Shown here: positions 35,851 through 44,705 of the stretch, piece after piece
How the letters are laid out: every line of letters starts with the position of its first letter
How positions within the stretch are numbered: the stretch's first letter is position 1
Assembly: GCF_023556315.2 (NCBI RefSeq)
Contig: NZ_CP116221.1
Location: 1,933,001 to 1,997,000, forward strand
Direction: 5' to 3'
DNA: 64,000 bases
DNA from: Psychroserpens ponticola
GTDB taxonomy: Bacteria > Bacteroidota > Bacteroidia > Flavobacteriales > Flavobacteriaceae
Notes under the pieces: generated by a model
What the model was told of the DNA's origin: nothing
What the model saw: the letters and a program-made list of their open reading frames with translations, nothing else
Database searches by the model: none
Translations under genes and position numbers: made by a program

Positions 35851-35984
35851 GCACAACAACGTGTATAACCAATTGCTCAGTTTGTGCATACTCGGAAATT
35901 CCTAGCGGAATTTCCTATTGGTTCGGTTTCTTTTGCTAACTTAGTTCTCGCCAACGCAACCAGCCATACACAAAACCGTTGTAA
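35851..35984 (+). repeat. attC 44, subtype I
   Basis: R'' GCACAAC, R' GTTGTAA. Apical stem GGAAATTCC/GGAATTTCC with TAGC loop. Confidence 0.93.
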
Positions 35985-36003
35985 CCAATTTGAGAAAAAC
36001 CAA

Positions 36004-36261
36004 GTGAACCAACTTTTTAATATAATAATAAAACAAATAATTGTTGGCTACATTGGAGCTTATCTATTGTTGATTTACTTCAAATTAATAGGAAAGAAAA
36101 TAACATATGAACAAATTCTTAATGAAGTTGATTCAAAAAGCGGAATTAAAAAATATTATTACAAGGCCTTTTATTTAGGAGTTGGATTTTTAATTATAAC
36201 TGTAATTATTATTTCAACAATGGCTGGATTAAATCCAAAGATTTATAACAACAACAAATAG
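36004..36261 (+). CDS. Small two-pass membrane protein
   Basis: An 85-residue protein beginning at GTG (VNQLFNIIIKQIIVGYIGAYLLLIYFKLIG). No ATG is available and the frame runs back into attC. Two membrane segments lie near residues 8-28 and 58-75. A second gene follows in the same cassette, preceded by a repeat of this cassette's own first 20 bases. Confidence 0.6.
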   Translation: MNQLFNIIIKQIIVGYIGAYLLLIYFKLIGKKITYEQILNEVDSKSGIKKYYYKAFYLGVGFLIITVIIISTMAGLNPKIYNNNK

Positions 36262-36280
36262 TTGTAACCAATTTGAGAAA
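36261..36280 (+). repeat. Vestigial cassette start between two fused genes
   Basis: The 20 bases GTTGTAACCAATTTGAGAAA are identical to 35978-35997, the R' box and leader of this same cassette. No attC lies between the two genes. The R'' side is reduced to TATAACAACAAC. This looks like an attC lost by deletion, leaving its R' box. Confidence 0.65.
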
Positions 36281-36293
36281 TCGTACTTGAATA

Positions 36294-36794
36294 ATGAAAA
36301 AAGGATTAAATATTTTACACTTTTGTCTTTATCTAATTGAGAAAAAAATTCATTTTCTCTTTAACAAAATAAATCCTGCTTTGTTGTTATATAAAATTCC
36401 TGCTGTCAAAAGAAGAATGAAAACGAAGTATGGAATAGAAAACACAAAGGAATATTTAGATGACTTTTGGACTAATCAAAAAAATGGTTTTAGTTTACAT
36501 TTAATTGGTGGCTGGCTTGTAGGTCTAATTTTTATAATACTTATCAGTTTAACTATCATTGCGCTAAAAGTCTCTGGATTTGAATTTAATTTACCTAAAT
36601 ACGTTTTCATTGCATTTGGTATAATTTCTTATGTAATTTGCTATTTCGCTACATTTAAAAATGACACGTATTTAAAATATTTTAAGGAATTTAACACTTG
36701 GACGATAACAAAAAAAAGGATTAACGTTATAATAAGTATCGGATTTATATTACTTGTTATTGCTTTATTTTTTTCAAGTTTATTGTATTTTTAA
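36294..36794 (+). CDS. Membrane protein, unknown function
   Basis: A 166-residue protein with basic N-terminal half (VKRRMKTKYGIENTKEYLDDFW) and three membrane segments near residues 65-90, 96-115 and 140-162. It follows a vestigial cassette start, so it was probably the cargo of a separate cassette before fusion. No family recognised. Confidence 0.7.
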   Translation: MKKGLNILHFCLYLIEKKIHFLFNKINPALLLYKIPAVKRRMKTKYGIENTKEYLDDFWTNQKNGFSLHLIGGWLVGLIFIILISLTIIALKVSGFEFNLPKYVFIAFGIISYVICYFATFKNDTYLKYFKEFNTWTITKKRINVIISIGFILLVIALFFSSLLYF

Positions 36795-36808
36795 AAATAA
36801 AAAACTGG

Positions 36809-36940
36809 TTACAACAACGTGTATAATTCATTGCTGGTTTTAGCCTACTTACGAAAGTCCTCGCGGACTTTCTATCTGTGATTTATTTGCTAACTTTAGT
36901 GCTTAAACACGCAACGAAATCATACACAAAACCGTTAACA
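36809..36940 (+). repeat. attC 45, subtype III
   Basis: R'' TTACAAC, R' GTTAACA. Apical stem GAAAGTCC/GGACTTTC with TCGC loop. Confidence 0.92.
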
Positions 36941-37404
36941 ACAATAGTGCAAAAATTCAACAGCACTACTCTATTTGAACTATTATTATTAACACAAAAA
37001 TCTCAAATTTCTCATTTAAGATTTTCGTTTATCATTTTTTGGAGAACTAAACGCTTTTATGGTCTGTTTTTGTTTATTAAATTATAGCTAGGAAACTCTC
37101 AAGATAATTTCTTACTTCAATGGTAAACAATTTATTTTTAAGATAATATCTTCGATCATTTAAAATTGTTTTTTTGTAAGTCAGTCGAATTATCGCTTGC
37201 GTTCTGTATCGTTCTAAAATCCAAAAAAGGTGTTCGTTATTATTCCTGTGGTGCAACCTAAATGTTATTATGGACTTTTCTCTTTTGCCAAATCAACGGT
37301 TTCTTGGGAGTATCAGCTAATGTTAGTTATAGCATTCTCTTTCGGTTGCTATGAGGTATATAGCTAGTTCTGTGATTTACCAATGACTTGTGCTACACTA
37401 CAGT
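36935..37404 (+). other. Gene-less cassette NC-D, copy 5
   Basis: Differs from the others at scattered sites (CTTCGATCATT for CTTCGTTCATT, AATGTTATTATGG, GCTACACTACAG). No gene seen. Confidence 0.74.
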
Positions 37405-37536
37405 TGCTAACAACGTGTATAATTAATTACTGCGGAATTTCCAATCGGAAATTCACAATAATTAATTATATTAGCTAATAATCGGAAAATGACTTACGCC
37501 CTTTTCCGTAACTAATCATACACAAAACCGTTGGTA
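37405..37536 (+). repeat. attC 46, subtype IV
   Basis: R'' TGCTAAC, R' GTTGGTA. Double hairpin. Confidence 0.92.
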
Positions 37537-37880
37537 ACAATAGCTCCGAAATTGTAACTCCAAGTGATACATAGTTACTATAATTACAACTTCGGAACTA
37601 TTGCCACTCTTACTCTTAAAATTGAAAGCTTACTCAAACTCTAAAACTCATTGTGGCGAAAAAAAGCCTAGTTTTATTTTCGCGATTTTTTTTTGAGGTT
37701 AAGACACATTCACTAAAAAACTATCTTGATGAAAAATTTATTTTTTTTAAACGTTTTTAAACTAGTTTGCGGAAATTTTCACTCATTACCTTAAGGTTTT
37801 CTCACTCTTCTCGCTAAATGTGATTACTCCTGCTCCAACACTCTAATCTGAATGTGATTACTCAAATGTGTCGCTACAGT
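37531..37880 (+). other. Gene-less cassette NC-C, copy 4 (short form)
   Basis: Closest to the short form at 6460: shares CTTGATGAAAAATTTA, AAACGTTTTTAA and CTTAAGGTTTTCTCACTCTTCTCGC. Followed by a subtype I attC, whereas its twin is followed by subtype IV. No gene seen. Confidence 0.72.
37656..37694 (+). terminator. Hairpin plus T-tract in NC-C copy 4
   Basis: Left arm GCGAAAA and right arm TTTTCGC around AGCCTAGTTTTA, then nine T. Confidence 0.6.
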
Positions 37881-38014
37881 TGCCAACAACGTGTATAACC
37901 AATTGCTTAGTTTGTGTTTACTCGGAAAATCCTGCGGATTTTCCTAATGGTTCGGTTTATTTTGTTAACTTAGTTCTTGCCAACGCAACTAGCCATAACA
38001 CGAACATGTTAGCA
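37881..38014 (+). repeat. attC 47, subtype I, altered L'/R'
   Basis: R'' TGCCAAC, R' GTTAGCA. The right end reads CATAACACGAACATGTT, with an inserted A in the L' box and T for C before GTT. Confidence 0.88.
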
Positions 38015-38031
38015 GCAATAAAAAAACACTA

Positions 38032-39402
38032 TTGGACAAAAAACAAAATGAAGAGGTAAATTTTGGAAGATTTAGATATTTTCTAGAGACACAGAAGAAT
38101 ATTTTTAACCTAACTGTTATAGATGAAATTAATATTGATAATAATATTTCAACAGGCAACAATAAATCAATAACATTTATTAATTGTGTATTTAATTTTG
38201 AATTTAAAATTCAAGGATATCAAACTAATGAAAATTACTCTTTCATCAATTGTATTTTTAATCAACGTTTTTTAGTTCAAAAAATAGACTTAAAAAATTT
38301 AACTTTTTCTAGTTGTACGTTTCATCAATATTTTTCTTCTAAACAACTAAGAACCATAAATTTCATATTTGAATCTTGCCAATTCAACCATTCGAAACAA
38401 TTAGTTATTGATCAGTTTAAAACAAAAAATTTTAAATTTGAAAAAAACGAATTTAATCGCGACATTCAATTAATACCTAAACAAGCAGATCTAATATCTC
38501 TAATTGGAGGAGAGTCCAAAAGCACTTTAACTCTTTCAAATAGAGGTAATAAAAACACAATTAATAAATTATTTTTAGAATTTAATTCTAATCACAACAC
38601 TGACTTTTTATTAAGAAACTTAACAACCGACTACATTCAAATTCATGGAGAGTTAAAAGATTCAACCTTATCAATAAACAATATAAAATTACGTGTTGGA
38701 ATTATAAAATATTTTTTTAATAATGGAAATGTATTAATCAATGCTTTATCGCCATTAACAGAAAAATCTTTACTTGCTTTAAAGGGAGTTAATTTAGGAA
38801 ATGCAATGATAAGTTCTATTAACTTTTCAGAATTTTCAAAAATTAAAATATCAAGCTGTAATCTAGTTGACATTGTGCCAATAAATATCAAATGGTGCAA
38901 ATCGAATTTACTTAAAACTGAAAATACTTTAAAAGATAGAATAGAAACTTATCGACAATTGAAAATTGTTGCTCAAAAGAATTTAGATACACCAACCAAG
39001 TTAATGTATTATAAATATGAAATGAAAGCACACTTAAAGTCAATTAGAAAAGAAAAGGGAATGTTTTCAGATAAGTTTATATTATTTACTAATCTAATAT
39101 CAAATAATCACGGGTTAAATTGGTTTGTTGCTTTTTGCTGGCTTATCTTTTTTTCCATTATTTGGTATACTTTAGTTAAATATAGTTTAAACCAAACCCA
39201 ATTTAATCCTAAATTAATAATTAATGAAATTGGTCGATTTATTAGTTTTATGAATCCTGCTCATCGCTTTAACATAGTCTTTGATGTAAAAAAAGAGATG
39301 TACTCAAGTAATGCAGTATTTTTTGATAGTATATCTAGAATTTTTAGCTCATATTTGATATATCAATTAATAAGTGCTTTTAGAAAATATTCGAAAAAAT
39401 AA
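38032..39402 (+). CDS. Pentapeptide-like repeat protein with C-terminal membrane segments
   Basis: A 456-residue protein starting at TTG (no ATG upstream in frame). Residues 40-290 are built of F/C/N-rich strands at regular spacing (ITFINCVFNFEFKIQGY, YSFINCIFNQRFLVQKI, LTFSSCTFHQYFSSKQL, FIFESCQFNHSKQLVI), suggesting a beta-helix of the pentapeptide type. Residues 300-340 are basic and helical. Two hydrophobic segments follow near 366-385 and 433-450. Function unknown. The architecture resembles membrane-tethered pentapeptide proteins seen in accessory regions. Confidence 0.7.
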   Translation: MDKKQNEEVNFGRFRYFLETQKNIFNLTVIDEINIDNNISTGNNKSITFINCVFNFEFKIQGYQTNENYSFINCIFNQRFLVQKIDLKNLTFSSCTFHQYFSSKQLRTINFIFESCQFNHSKQLVIDQFKTKNFKFEKNEFNRDIQLIPKQADLISLIGGESKSTLTLSNRGNKNTINKLFLEFNSNHNTDFLLRNLTTDYIQIHGELKDSTLSINNIKLRVGIIKYFFNNGNVLINALSPLTEKSLLALKGVNLGNAMISSINFSEFSKIKISSCNLVDIVPINIKWCKSNLLKTENTLKDRIETYRQLKIVAQKNLDTPTKLMYYKYEMKAHLKSIRKEKGMFSDKFILFTNLISNNHGLNWFVAFCWLIFFSIIWYTLVKYSLNQTQFNPKLIINEIGRFISFMNPAHRFNIVFDVKKEMYSSNAVFFDSISRIFSSYLIYQLISAFRKYSKK

Positions 39403-39409
39403 TAACTGC

Positions 39410-39543
39410 TGCTAACACCGTATATAATTTATTGCTGGCTTCTTGCCTACTTACGAAAGTCCTCGTGGACTTTCTTGGTCGGTAATTATTTACTAAATTA
39501 GTTGCTTGAAACACGCAACAAACCATATACAACAACGTTGTAA
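39410..39543 (+). repeat. attC 48, subtype III, altered L boxes
   Basis: R'' TGCTAAC, R' GTTGTAA. The L boxes have changed together: GTATATAA on the left and CATATAC on the right. Apical stem GAAAGTCC/GGACTTTC. Confidence 0.9.
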
Positions 39544-39566
39544 GCCATTTGAACAGACCAACAAAA

Positions 39567-40442
39567 ATGAGTAAAAAGCGAGAATTTTGGTACTTCCTAT
39601 TAAATGGAACTTTAGACGATAATACAGGAGTTTATTCAAACTTTTATACTTACGGAACACATTGTGGAAATTGTTTGGCTAAATCAATTGAAATAGCGGA
39701 AAACGAAGGGATAATTAACCCTGAATTAATCGAAACTTGCCGATTAGATAATTTAGAAGAATTTGAGTTACCTGAAAACGCTATCGAAATGAATTCAGAT
39801 GTTTTTATGCTTTCTAATTTAAATTCTTACGAATTAAAAAAAGAAGAAACGGAATTTACGCCACCAACTGGAATTGCATTCGGAACTGACGAAAACGAAT
39901 ACGAAACGGATTTGATAAAAGAATGTTTTGTTGCTTATGGTAAAAATGAAAACGAAATATTTGAATTTGAACTTGTTGCAGACAATTGTCGATTAATAAA
40001 AACATTTTTTAAGGCAATTGATTTTTTGCCTAAAACAGACGGTTTTTGGATTTATTTACGTGACCATTGGGAAAATGAACAAACTGAATTGTTCGCAGGA
40101 AAAGATTTAATTTCTAAAGAAAATATAATTGAGTTCTTAAAATCAAATAACGAATCAACATTAAAAAACGGATTTATTGACATTGTGGTTCATTCAAAAA
40201 AAGGAGAAACAAATCTTACTTTGGACGAACATAAAAAAATTCGATTACACACAAAAGACGAATCTGTATTTAATGAATTCATCGGAGAAATAATTAAAAT
40301 CGGATTTGAACAAACCAGAGATTATTACAACATTGAATTTGGTTATCATCATTGGCATTATCGAACTAACAAAAGTCTTAACAGAAATAAATTTAAAGAA
40401 ATGTTAAGCAGAAAGAATTTTGAAAAAATAGAACTGAATTAA
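39567..40442 (+). CDS. Unknown cytoplasmic protein
   Basis: A 291-residue acidic protein starting MSKKREFWYFLLNGTLDDNTGVYSNFYTYGTHCGNCLAKSIEIA. The N-terminal 100 residues look like a compact alpha/beta domain with HCGNC and TCRLDNLEEFELP. The C-terminal half ends with HHWHYRTNKSLNRNKFKEML. No family recognised. The first domain recalls short adaptor or immunity domains. An upstream TTG six codons earlier is less likely than the ATG. Confidence 0.68.
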   Translation: MSKKREFWYFLLNGTLDDNTGVYSNFYTYGTHCGNCLAKSIEIAENEGIINPELIETCRLDNLEEFELPENAIEMNSDVFMLSNLNSYELKKEETEFTPPTGIAFGTDENEYETDLIKECFVAYGKNENEIFEFELVADNCRLIKTFFKAIDFLPKTDGFWIYLRDHWENEQTELFAGKDLISKENIIEFLKSNNESTLKNGFIDIVVHSKKGETNLTLDEHKKIRLHTKDESVFNEFIGEIIKIGFEQTRDYYNIEFGYHHWHYRTNKSLNRNKFKEMLSRKNFEKIELN

Positions 40443-40449
40443 AAACGGC

Positions 40450-40581
40450 TTACAACACCGTGTATAATTCATTGCTAGTACTCGCCTACTTACGAAAATC
40501 CTCGCGGATTTTCTATTCGGTTTGTATTTGCTAAATTAGTTGCTGAAACACGCAACGAAATCATACACAAACACGTTGCCA
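40450..40581 (+). repeat. attC 49, subtype III
   Basis: R'' TTACAAC, R' GTTGCCA. Apical stem GAAAATCC/GGATTTTC with TCGC loop. Confidence 0.92.
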
Positions 40582-40587
40582 ACAATT

Positions 40588-41175
40588 ATGACGAACATTA
40601 TTTTTCATAGTCCAAAATTTGAATTTAAGGGAATTTTAATCCCTGAATTTGATATGGAATCTGGAAAACTCATAAGATTGTGCTTGCCGAATTTTGATTC
40701 AAAAGGAAATAGTTTAGTTCAGAATTTCCGAAATGAAATAATGAATCACTTTGAGAAAAAAATCCCTAAACTAAAGCTAACAAAAGATTATTCAGAAAGT
40801 GGAATTCGAAAATTTATGAAATCACTTACTGTTGAGAATTATATAACGGAAAAACTAAATGTTGACGGAACAAAAGCGGAAATTTTAGCAAAAAATTTAG
40901 AATTGGATTCTACAGAAAAATTGAATAATCTGACAATCGGAAAAAATAAAGCATTAACTATTAAGTGTGATTTTGAAAAATATGATATTCTTATATTTGA
41001 TTATTACGGAGTAAGTGCGAACGAAATTGATTATTTGGAACGAATTGTTAATGCGGAAATAATAAAAGGAAAAAGTGGAATAGCAATTGACAGACTTGAA
41101 TTTAATCAGAACGAAGAAACAAATAAAAAAATTGAAAGAATAAAAATAACTGTGGGCAACAACGTGTATAATTAA
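40588..41175 (+). CDS. Unknown protein, paralogue of 32211; ends inside attC
   Basis: A 195-residue protein, ATG inside AATTATG 12 bases after the boundary. Homologous along its whole length to 32211, with the best conserved block TIGKNKALTIKCDFEKYDILIFDYYGV and KGKSGIAIDRLEF. It also ends NNVYN in attC, as its paralogue does, so the missing stop is an inherited trait of this cassette lineage. Confidence 0.68.
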   Translation: MTNIIFHSPKFEFKGILIPEFDMESGKLIRLCLPNFDSKGNSLVQNFRNEIMNHFEKKIPKLKLTKDYSESGIRKFMKSLTVENYITEKLNVDGTKAEILAKNLELDSTEKLNNLTIGKNKALTIKCDFEKYDILIFDYYGVSANEIDYLERIVNAEIIKGKSGIAIDRLEFNQNEETNKKIERIKITVGNNVYN

Positions 41176-41286
41176 TTACTGCCGAATTTCCCAAACGGAA
41201 ATTCACAATAATTAATTAACTTAGCTGCTAATCGGAAAATGACTTACGCCCTTTTCCGTAACTAATCATACACAAAACCGTTGGCA
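41154..41286 (+). repeat. attC 50, subtype IV
   Basis: R'' GGGCAAC, R' GTTGGCA. TACTGCCG in place of TACTGCGG. Double hairpin. Confidence 0.91.
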
Positions 41287-41297
41287 ATAAGCTGAAA

Positions 41298-41855
41298 ATG
41301 AAACACGCTTTAAACATATTACTTCTGATTTCAACTTTGATTTCGTGTAAAAATCAATCGGAATTGAAATTGGAAATTGCTCAAATTGAGAAAACCGAAT
41401 TGATTAAAATAACACAGACTTACTCGATATCTGAATTGTGGAATATTTTAGTTTTCGAAACTGGTGGTTGCTTAGGTGGAGAACAATATATAAATGAAAA
41501 GGAATTTAAAAGAAACGAAAAAACACTCGTTTTCAGCGAAACGCAATGGAAAGAATTCTCGAATAACGATAAAGGTAAACTAACTGAATTTCTCATTACC
41601 AAACTTTCTGACACAACAAGAACTAAAGTCCATATCTGTCCATTTTTTGAAGCAACAAATGGAGAAATGGCTGTATATTCTCTTCAGCACATTCATAAAA
41701 AGAATTGGTTTGATTTTTCGGCATTTAAAGATTATAAAAATAAAGAATATAAAAGCGCAATTGAACAACCTCAAATGTGGTTGCAGAATATATTGAAAAA
41801 CGAAACCAAGAGAAAAAAATTGGCGGAATTTTTTAAAAACGAGATGAAAAAGTAA
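41298..41855 (+). CDS. SPII lipoprotein, unknown function
   Basis: A 185-residue protein with signal MKHALNILLLISTLISC (cysteine 17). The mature part has VFETGGCLGGEQYINEKEF near residue 52 and a basic helical tail ILKNETKRKKLAEFFKNEMKK. Leader AAGCTGAAA. No family recognised. Confidence 0.72.
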   Translation: MKHALNILLLISTLISCKNQSELKLEIAQIEKTELIKITQTYSISELWNILVFETGGCLGGEQYINEKEFKRNEKTLVFSETQWKEFSNNDKGKLTEFLITKLSDTTRTKVHICPFFEATNGEMAVYSLQHIHKKNWFDFSAFKDYKNKEYKSAIEQPQMWLQNILKNETKRKKLAEFFKNEMKK

Positions 41856-41863
41856 AAGCCAAT

Positions 41864-41997
41864 TGCCAACAACGTGTATAACCAATTGCTTTGTTTGTGC
41901 ATACTCGGAAATTCCTAACGGAATTTCCTATTGGTTCGTTTTCTTTTGTTAACTTAGTTCTTGCCAACGCAACCAGCCATACACAAAACCGTTGTAT
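41864..41997 (+). repeat. attC 51, subtype I
   Basis: R'' TGCCAAC, R' GTTGTAT. Apical stem GGAAATTCC/GGAATTTCC. Confidence 0.93.
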
Positions 41998-42419
41998 TTA
42001 ATAATGCCAGCCTTTCTGATCTTCCCAGGTTTATTGCCATCATCAAAACTTGTAGATTAAGGTCAGTACTCTAAAAGCAGTACGGAATTGACTTTCGATA
42101 GATTTTTTTCCTTGTCAAGCTTTCGATTGAAATCGTATGAGAGTTTTACTCTCAAATACGAATGAATTCGCATAAAGCTTGCCTTAAGGTATAGAATATT
42201 TTCGACAAAGTCAAGTAATTACCCAAATACTTATCATTTAAAGTGCTGAATACTTTAATACGCAACAACTTTTAATGATCGCTTTTAAAATGACGATACC
42301 ATATCCCGCGATATAGTACATAATTTGAAAACCATAAACCGGATTCAGAATCTGTTATGTAGCGTCTGTCATTCCTACGTAATTATGGAGATTCCCTATG
42401 GTCATTTCCAAATTACTAA
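41992..42419 (+). other. Gene-less cassette NC-A, copy 3
   Basis: Matches the copies at 2122 and 23407 with no difference found by eye. The three copies have six different neighbours, so they were placed by separate insertions. Confidence 0.78.
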
Positions 42420-42554
42420 AAACAACAGCGTGTATAATTAATTACTTGTTCCTCTTATATTTGGAATATTTATTACCATAAATAAAATGGTTAGTTTCTT
42501 TTTGCTAATTTAGTAATAACAAAACGTAACTAATCATACACGTCTACGTTGGCA
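42420..42554 (+). repeat. attC 52, subtype V
   Basis: R'' AAACAAC, R' GTTGGCA. Confidence 0.9.
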
Positions 42555-42565
42555 ATAATTTTGAA

Positions 42566-43315
42566 ATGAAGAAAAGTATAAAATTTTTATTATTAATTCT
42601 TCTTATTTTGAGTTGTTCTACTAATTCAGAGAAAGAACAATTCATAGGGAATTGGAGTACTGGTGGATTTTGGAATCCAATAGAATTTCAATTTTTCAAA
42701 GACTCATTAATTGTTGATGAAATGGGTTTGAATTACCTAAATAATTGGGAATTCGATTCCAGAAAACTTTATGTAACCAAATTAATTGGTAATGGTCCAG
42801 AAATTGAGGAGGAAATAATTTTCGATTATAAATTATCTAGAAATAAAGACTCTCTATATCTAAAAAGAGAAAGTGATTCCACTTATAATGTGCCATTAAT
42901 GAAAATTAAAAATGGTTTTGACTATTTAAAAAAAAGTGTTAATCTTTCAATTGATTTACCAATAAGTAATACAAAATTAACTCAAAATAACTTTAACGAA
43001 TGTGGACTTAATATCTATGTAGGTTATAATAATGAAAAACTCATTGCTAGAACTGATAGATACATTGGAGTAACACTTCATAACATTACTAGAGAAGCAG
43101 CAAGGTATTACTCTTGTTATGAAACAAATCAGTTTAACGTTTTTGTTAATTTAATTGCCGATAAGTCTGTACCAAAATCTGATATAGATTCATTAAAATC
43201 TATTATTAGAGAAACGGAAATAAATAAAATATTAAGGATATACAAAAACGATAAAACTGCATATGAAAAAACTGGATGGAAAGATAAACTAGAATGGTTT
43301 GGAATTTACGAGTAA
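42566..43315 (+). CDS. SPII lipoprotein, unknown function
   Basis: A 249-residue protein with signal MKKSIKFLLLILLILSC (cysteine 17). Residues 25-110 begin FIGNWSTGGFWNPIEFQFFKDSLIVDE, which has the GxW pattern of small lipocalin-like domains. The second half, from about 125, contains FVNLIADKSVPKSDIDSLKSIIRET, recalling the secretin/TonB-like biopolymer fold used in DUF-type lipoproteins. Both assignments are weak. Confidence 0.7.
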   Translation: MKKSIKFLLLILLILSCSTNSEKEQFIGNWSTGGFWNPIEFQFFKDSLIVDEMGLNYLNNWEFDSRKLYVTKLIGNGPEIEEEIIFDYKLSRNKDSLYLKRESDSTYNVPLMKIKNGFDYLKKSVNLSIDLPISNTKLTQNNFNECGLNIYVGYNNEKLIARTDRYIGVTLHNITREAARYYSCYETNQFNVFVNLIADKSVPKSDIDSLKSIIRETEINKILRIYKNDKTAYEKTGWKDKLEWFGIYE

Positions 43316-43321
43316 AACTAT

Positions 43322-43453
43322 AGCCAACAACGTGTATAACCAATTGCTAGTTTGTGTGTACTCGGAAAATCCTGCGGATTTTCCTACTGGTTCGGTTTCT
43401 TTTACTAACTTAGTTCTTGCCAACGCAACTAGCCATACACAAACACGTTGGTA
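43322..43453 (+). repeat. attC 53, subtype I
   Basis: R'' AGCCAAC, R' GTTGGTA. Apical stem GGAAAATCC/GGATTTTCC. Confidence 0.93.
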
Positions 43454-43855
43454 ACAATAGCTCCGAAATTGTAACTCCAAGTGATACAGTCTTACTATAA
43501 TTACAACTTCGGAACTATTGCCACTCTTACTCTTAAAGTTGAAAGCTTACTCAAAATCTAAAAATCATTGTGGCGAAAAAAAGCCTGGTTTTCTTTTCGC
43601 GATTTTTTTTGAGGTTAAAACACATTCACTAAAAAACTATTCTGAGAAAATTTTTATTTGAGTTTGAGAAAGCTTACGGAAATAATCACTCAAACGTAAA
43701 AAGATGATCACTCAAATTCTTTATTTTAAAGAGGAGCTTTAATCTAATTTTGTACAATTTTCTTTTATTAGAAAAATCTATCATACATGTATGAAAATTC
43801 ACTCCTGCTCCAACACTCTAATCTGAATGTGATTACTCAGATGTGTCGCTACAGT
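43448..43855 (+). other. Gene-less cassette NC-C, copy 5 (long form)
   Basis: Close to copies 2 and 6, with the intact palindrome TCATACATGTATGA near 43782. Followed by NC-B copy 2. No gene seen. Confidence 0.72.
43573..43610 (+). terminator. Hairpin plus T-tract in NC-C copy 5
   Basis: Stem GCGAAAA/TTTTCGC, then eight T. Confidence 0.62.
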
Positions 43856-43989
43856 TGCCAACAACGTGTATAACCAATTGCTCTGTTTCTGCATACTCGG
43901 AAATTCCTATCGGAATTTCCTATTGGTTCGGTTTCTTTTGTTAACTTAGTTCTCGCCAACGCAACAAGCCATACACAAAACCGTTGCAA
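43856..43989 (+). repeat. attC 54, subtype I
   Basis: R'' TGCCAAC, R' GTTGCAA. Apical stem GGAAATTCC/GGAATTTCC. Near identical to attC 12 after another NC-C long form. Confidence 0.93.
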
Positions 43990-44256
43990 CCAATTGCTCC
44001 AAATCCTAACTCCTTTTTAAATTCAGTCTATAAGTTTATAATTTTAGATCTATTGCTCACTCAAACTCTTGAAGGAGAAGCTTACTCAAACTCTATACAA
44101 AAAAAGAAAAGGTTTCTTACTCTAACGGATTTTGAGCTTGTTTGCGGAACGTTCTACTCAAACGGCTAATTCTGCTTACTCAAACTCGCTAAATGTGATT
44201 ACTCCTGCTTCAACGCTCTAAGTAAAACGTGCTTACTCTACTCTGTCGCAAAAGTG
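43984..44256 (+). other. Gene-less cassette NC-B, copy 2
   Basis: Nearly identical to the copy at 2679 apart from the region TTTTTAAATTCAGTCTATAAG. A 61-codon frame is open here but broken in copy 1, so it is not a gene. Confidence 0.72.
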
Positions 44257-44389
44257 ATGCAACAACGTGTATAATTAATTACTGCGGAATTTCCCTAACG
44301 GAAATTCACAATAATTAATTAACTTAGCTGCTAATCGGAAAATGACTTACGCCCTTTTCCGTAACTAATCATACACAAAACCGTTCTAC
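44257..44389 (+). repeat. attC 55, subtype IV
   Basis: R'' ATGCAAC, R' GTTCTAC. Double hairpin. Confidence 0.91.
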
Positions 44390-44405
44390 GCAATTTGAGA
44401 AAAAT

Positions 44406-44436
44406 TTTGCAATCATACCAATTTTTGGTATATTTG
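44406..44436 (+). promoter_or_regulatory. Promoter and palindromic operator of parDE-like operon 2
   Basis: TTTG (44406-44409), 19-base spacer, TATATTTG (44429-44436). The palindrome TACCAA-TTT-TTGGTA (44416-44430) overlaps the -7 box by two bases exactly as in operon 1. Confidence 0.74.
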
Positions 44437-44453
44437 ATATAAATAGTATCAAA

Positions 44454-44705
44454 ATGAACAAAAACACATCAATATCACTCGGAAATTATTTTGACCAATT
44501 TGTGCAAAGTAGTATTAGTGAAGGAAGATTTAAAAACGTTAGCGAAGTAATACGAGCAGGATTAAGACTTTTGGAAGAAGAAGAAAGTAAAGTAATTGCA
44601 TTGAAAAAAGCAATTCAAGAAGGAATAGACAGCGGAATAGCGCACGATTTTGACCCGAAAAAACATCTTGAATCTCTAAAAGCCAAAAAGCACTCGAATG
44701 GCTGA
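44454..44705 (+). CDS. ParD-like antitoxin
   Basis: An 83-residue ribbon-helix-helix antitoxin (NKNTSISLGNYFDQFVQSSISEGRFKNVSEVIRAGLRLLEEEESKVIALKKAIQEG). It overlaps the toxin gene by 8 bases. The cassette has the rare box GTTCTAC, matched by GTAGAAC at its end. A close relative of 29792, but in a cassette with different ends. Confidence 0.9.
   Translation: MNKNTSISLGNYFDQFVQSSISEGRFKNVSEVIRAGLRLLEEEESKVIALKKAIQEGIDSGIAHDFDPKKHLESLKAKKHSNG

Noticed and set aside
43984-44169. 61-codon frame in NC-B copy 2
   Set aside because: Copy 1 of the same cassette stops this frame after about 13 codons and copy 3 does not preserve it.
2122-44256. Gene-less cassettes seem to sit next to each other (4/5, 15/16, 30/31, 46/47, 54/55)
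   Set aside because: With about 20 of 76 cassettes lacking genes, roughly five adjacent pairs are expected by chance, so there is no sign of clustering.
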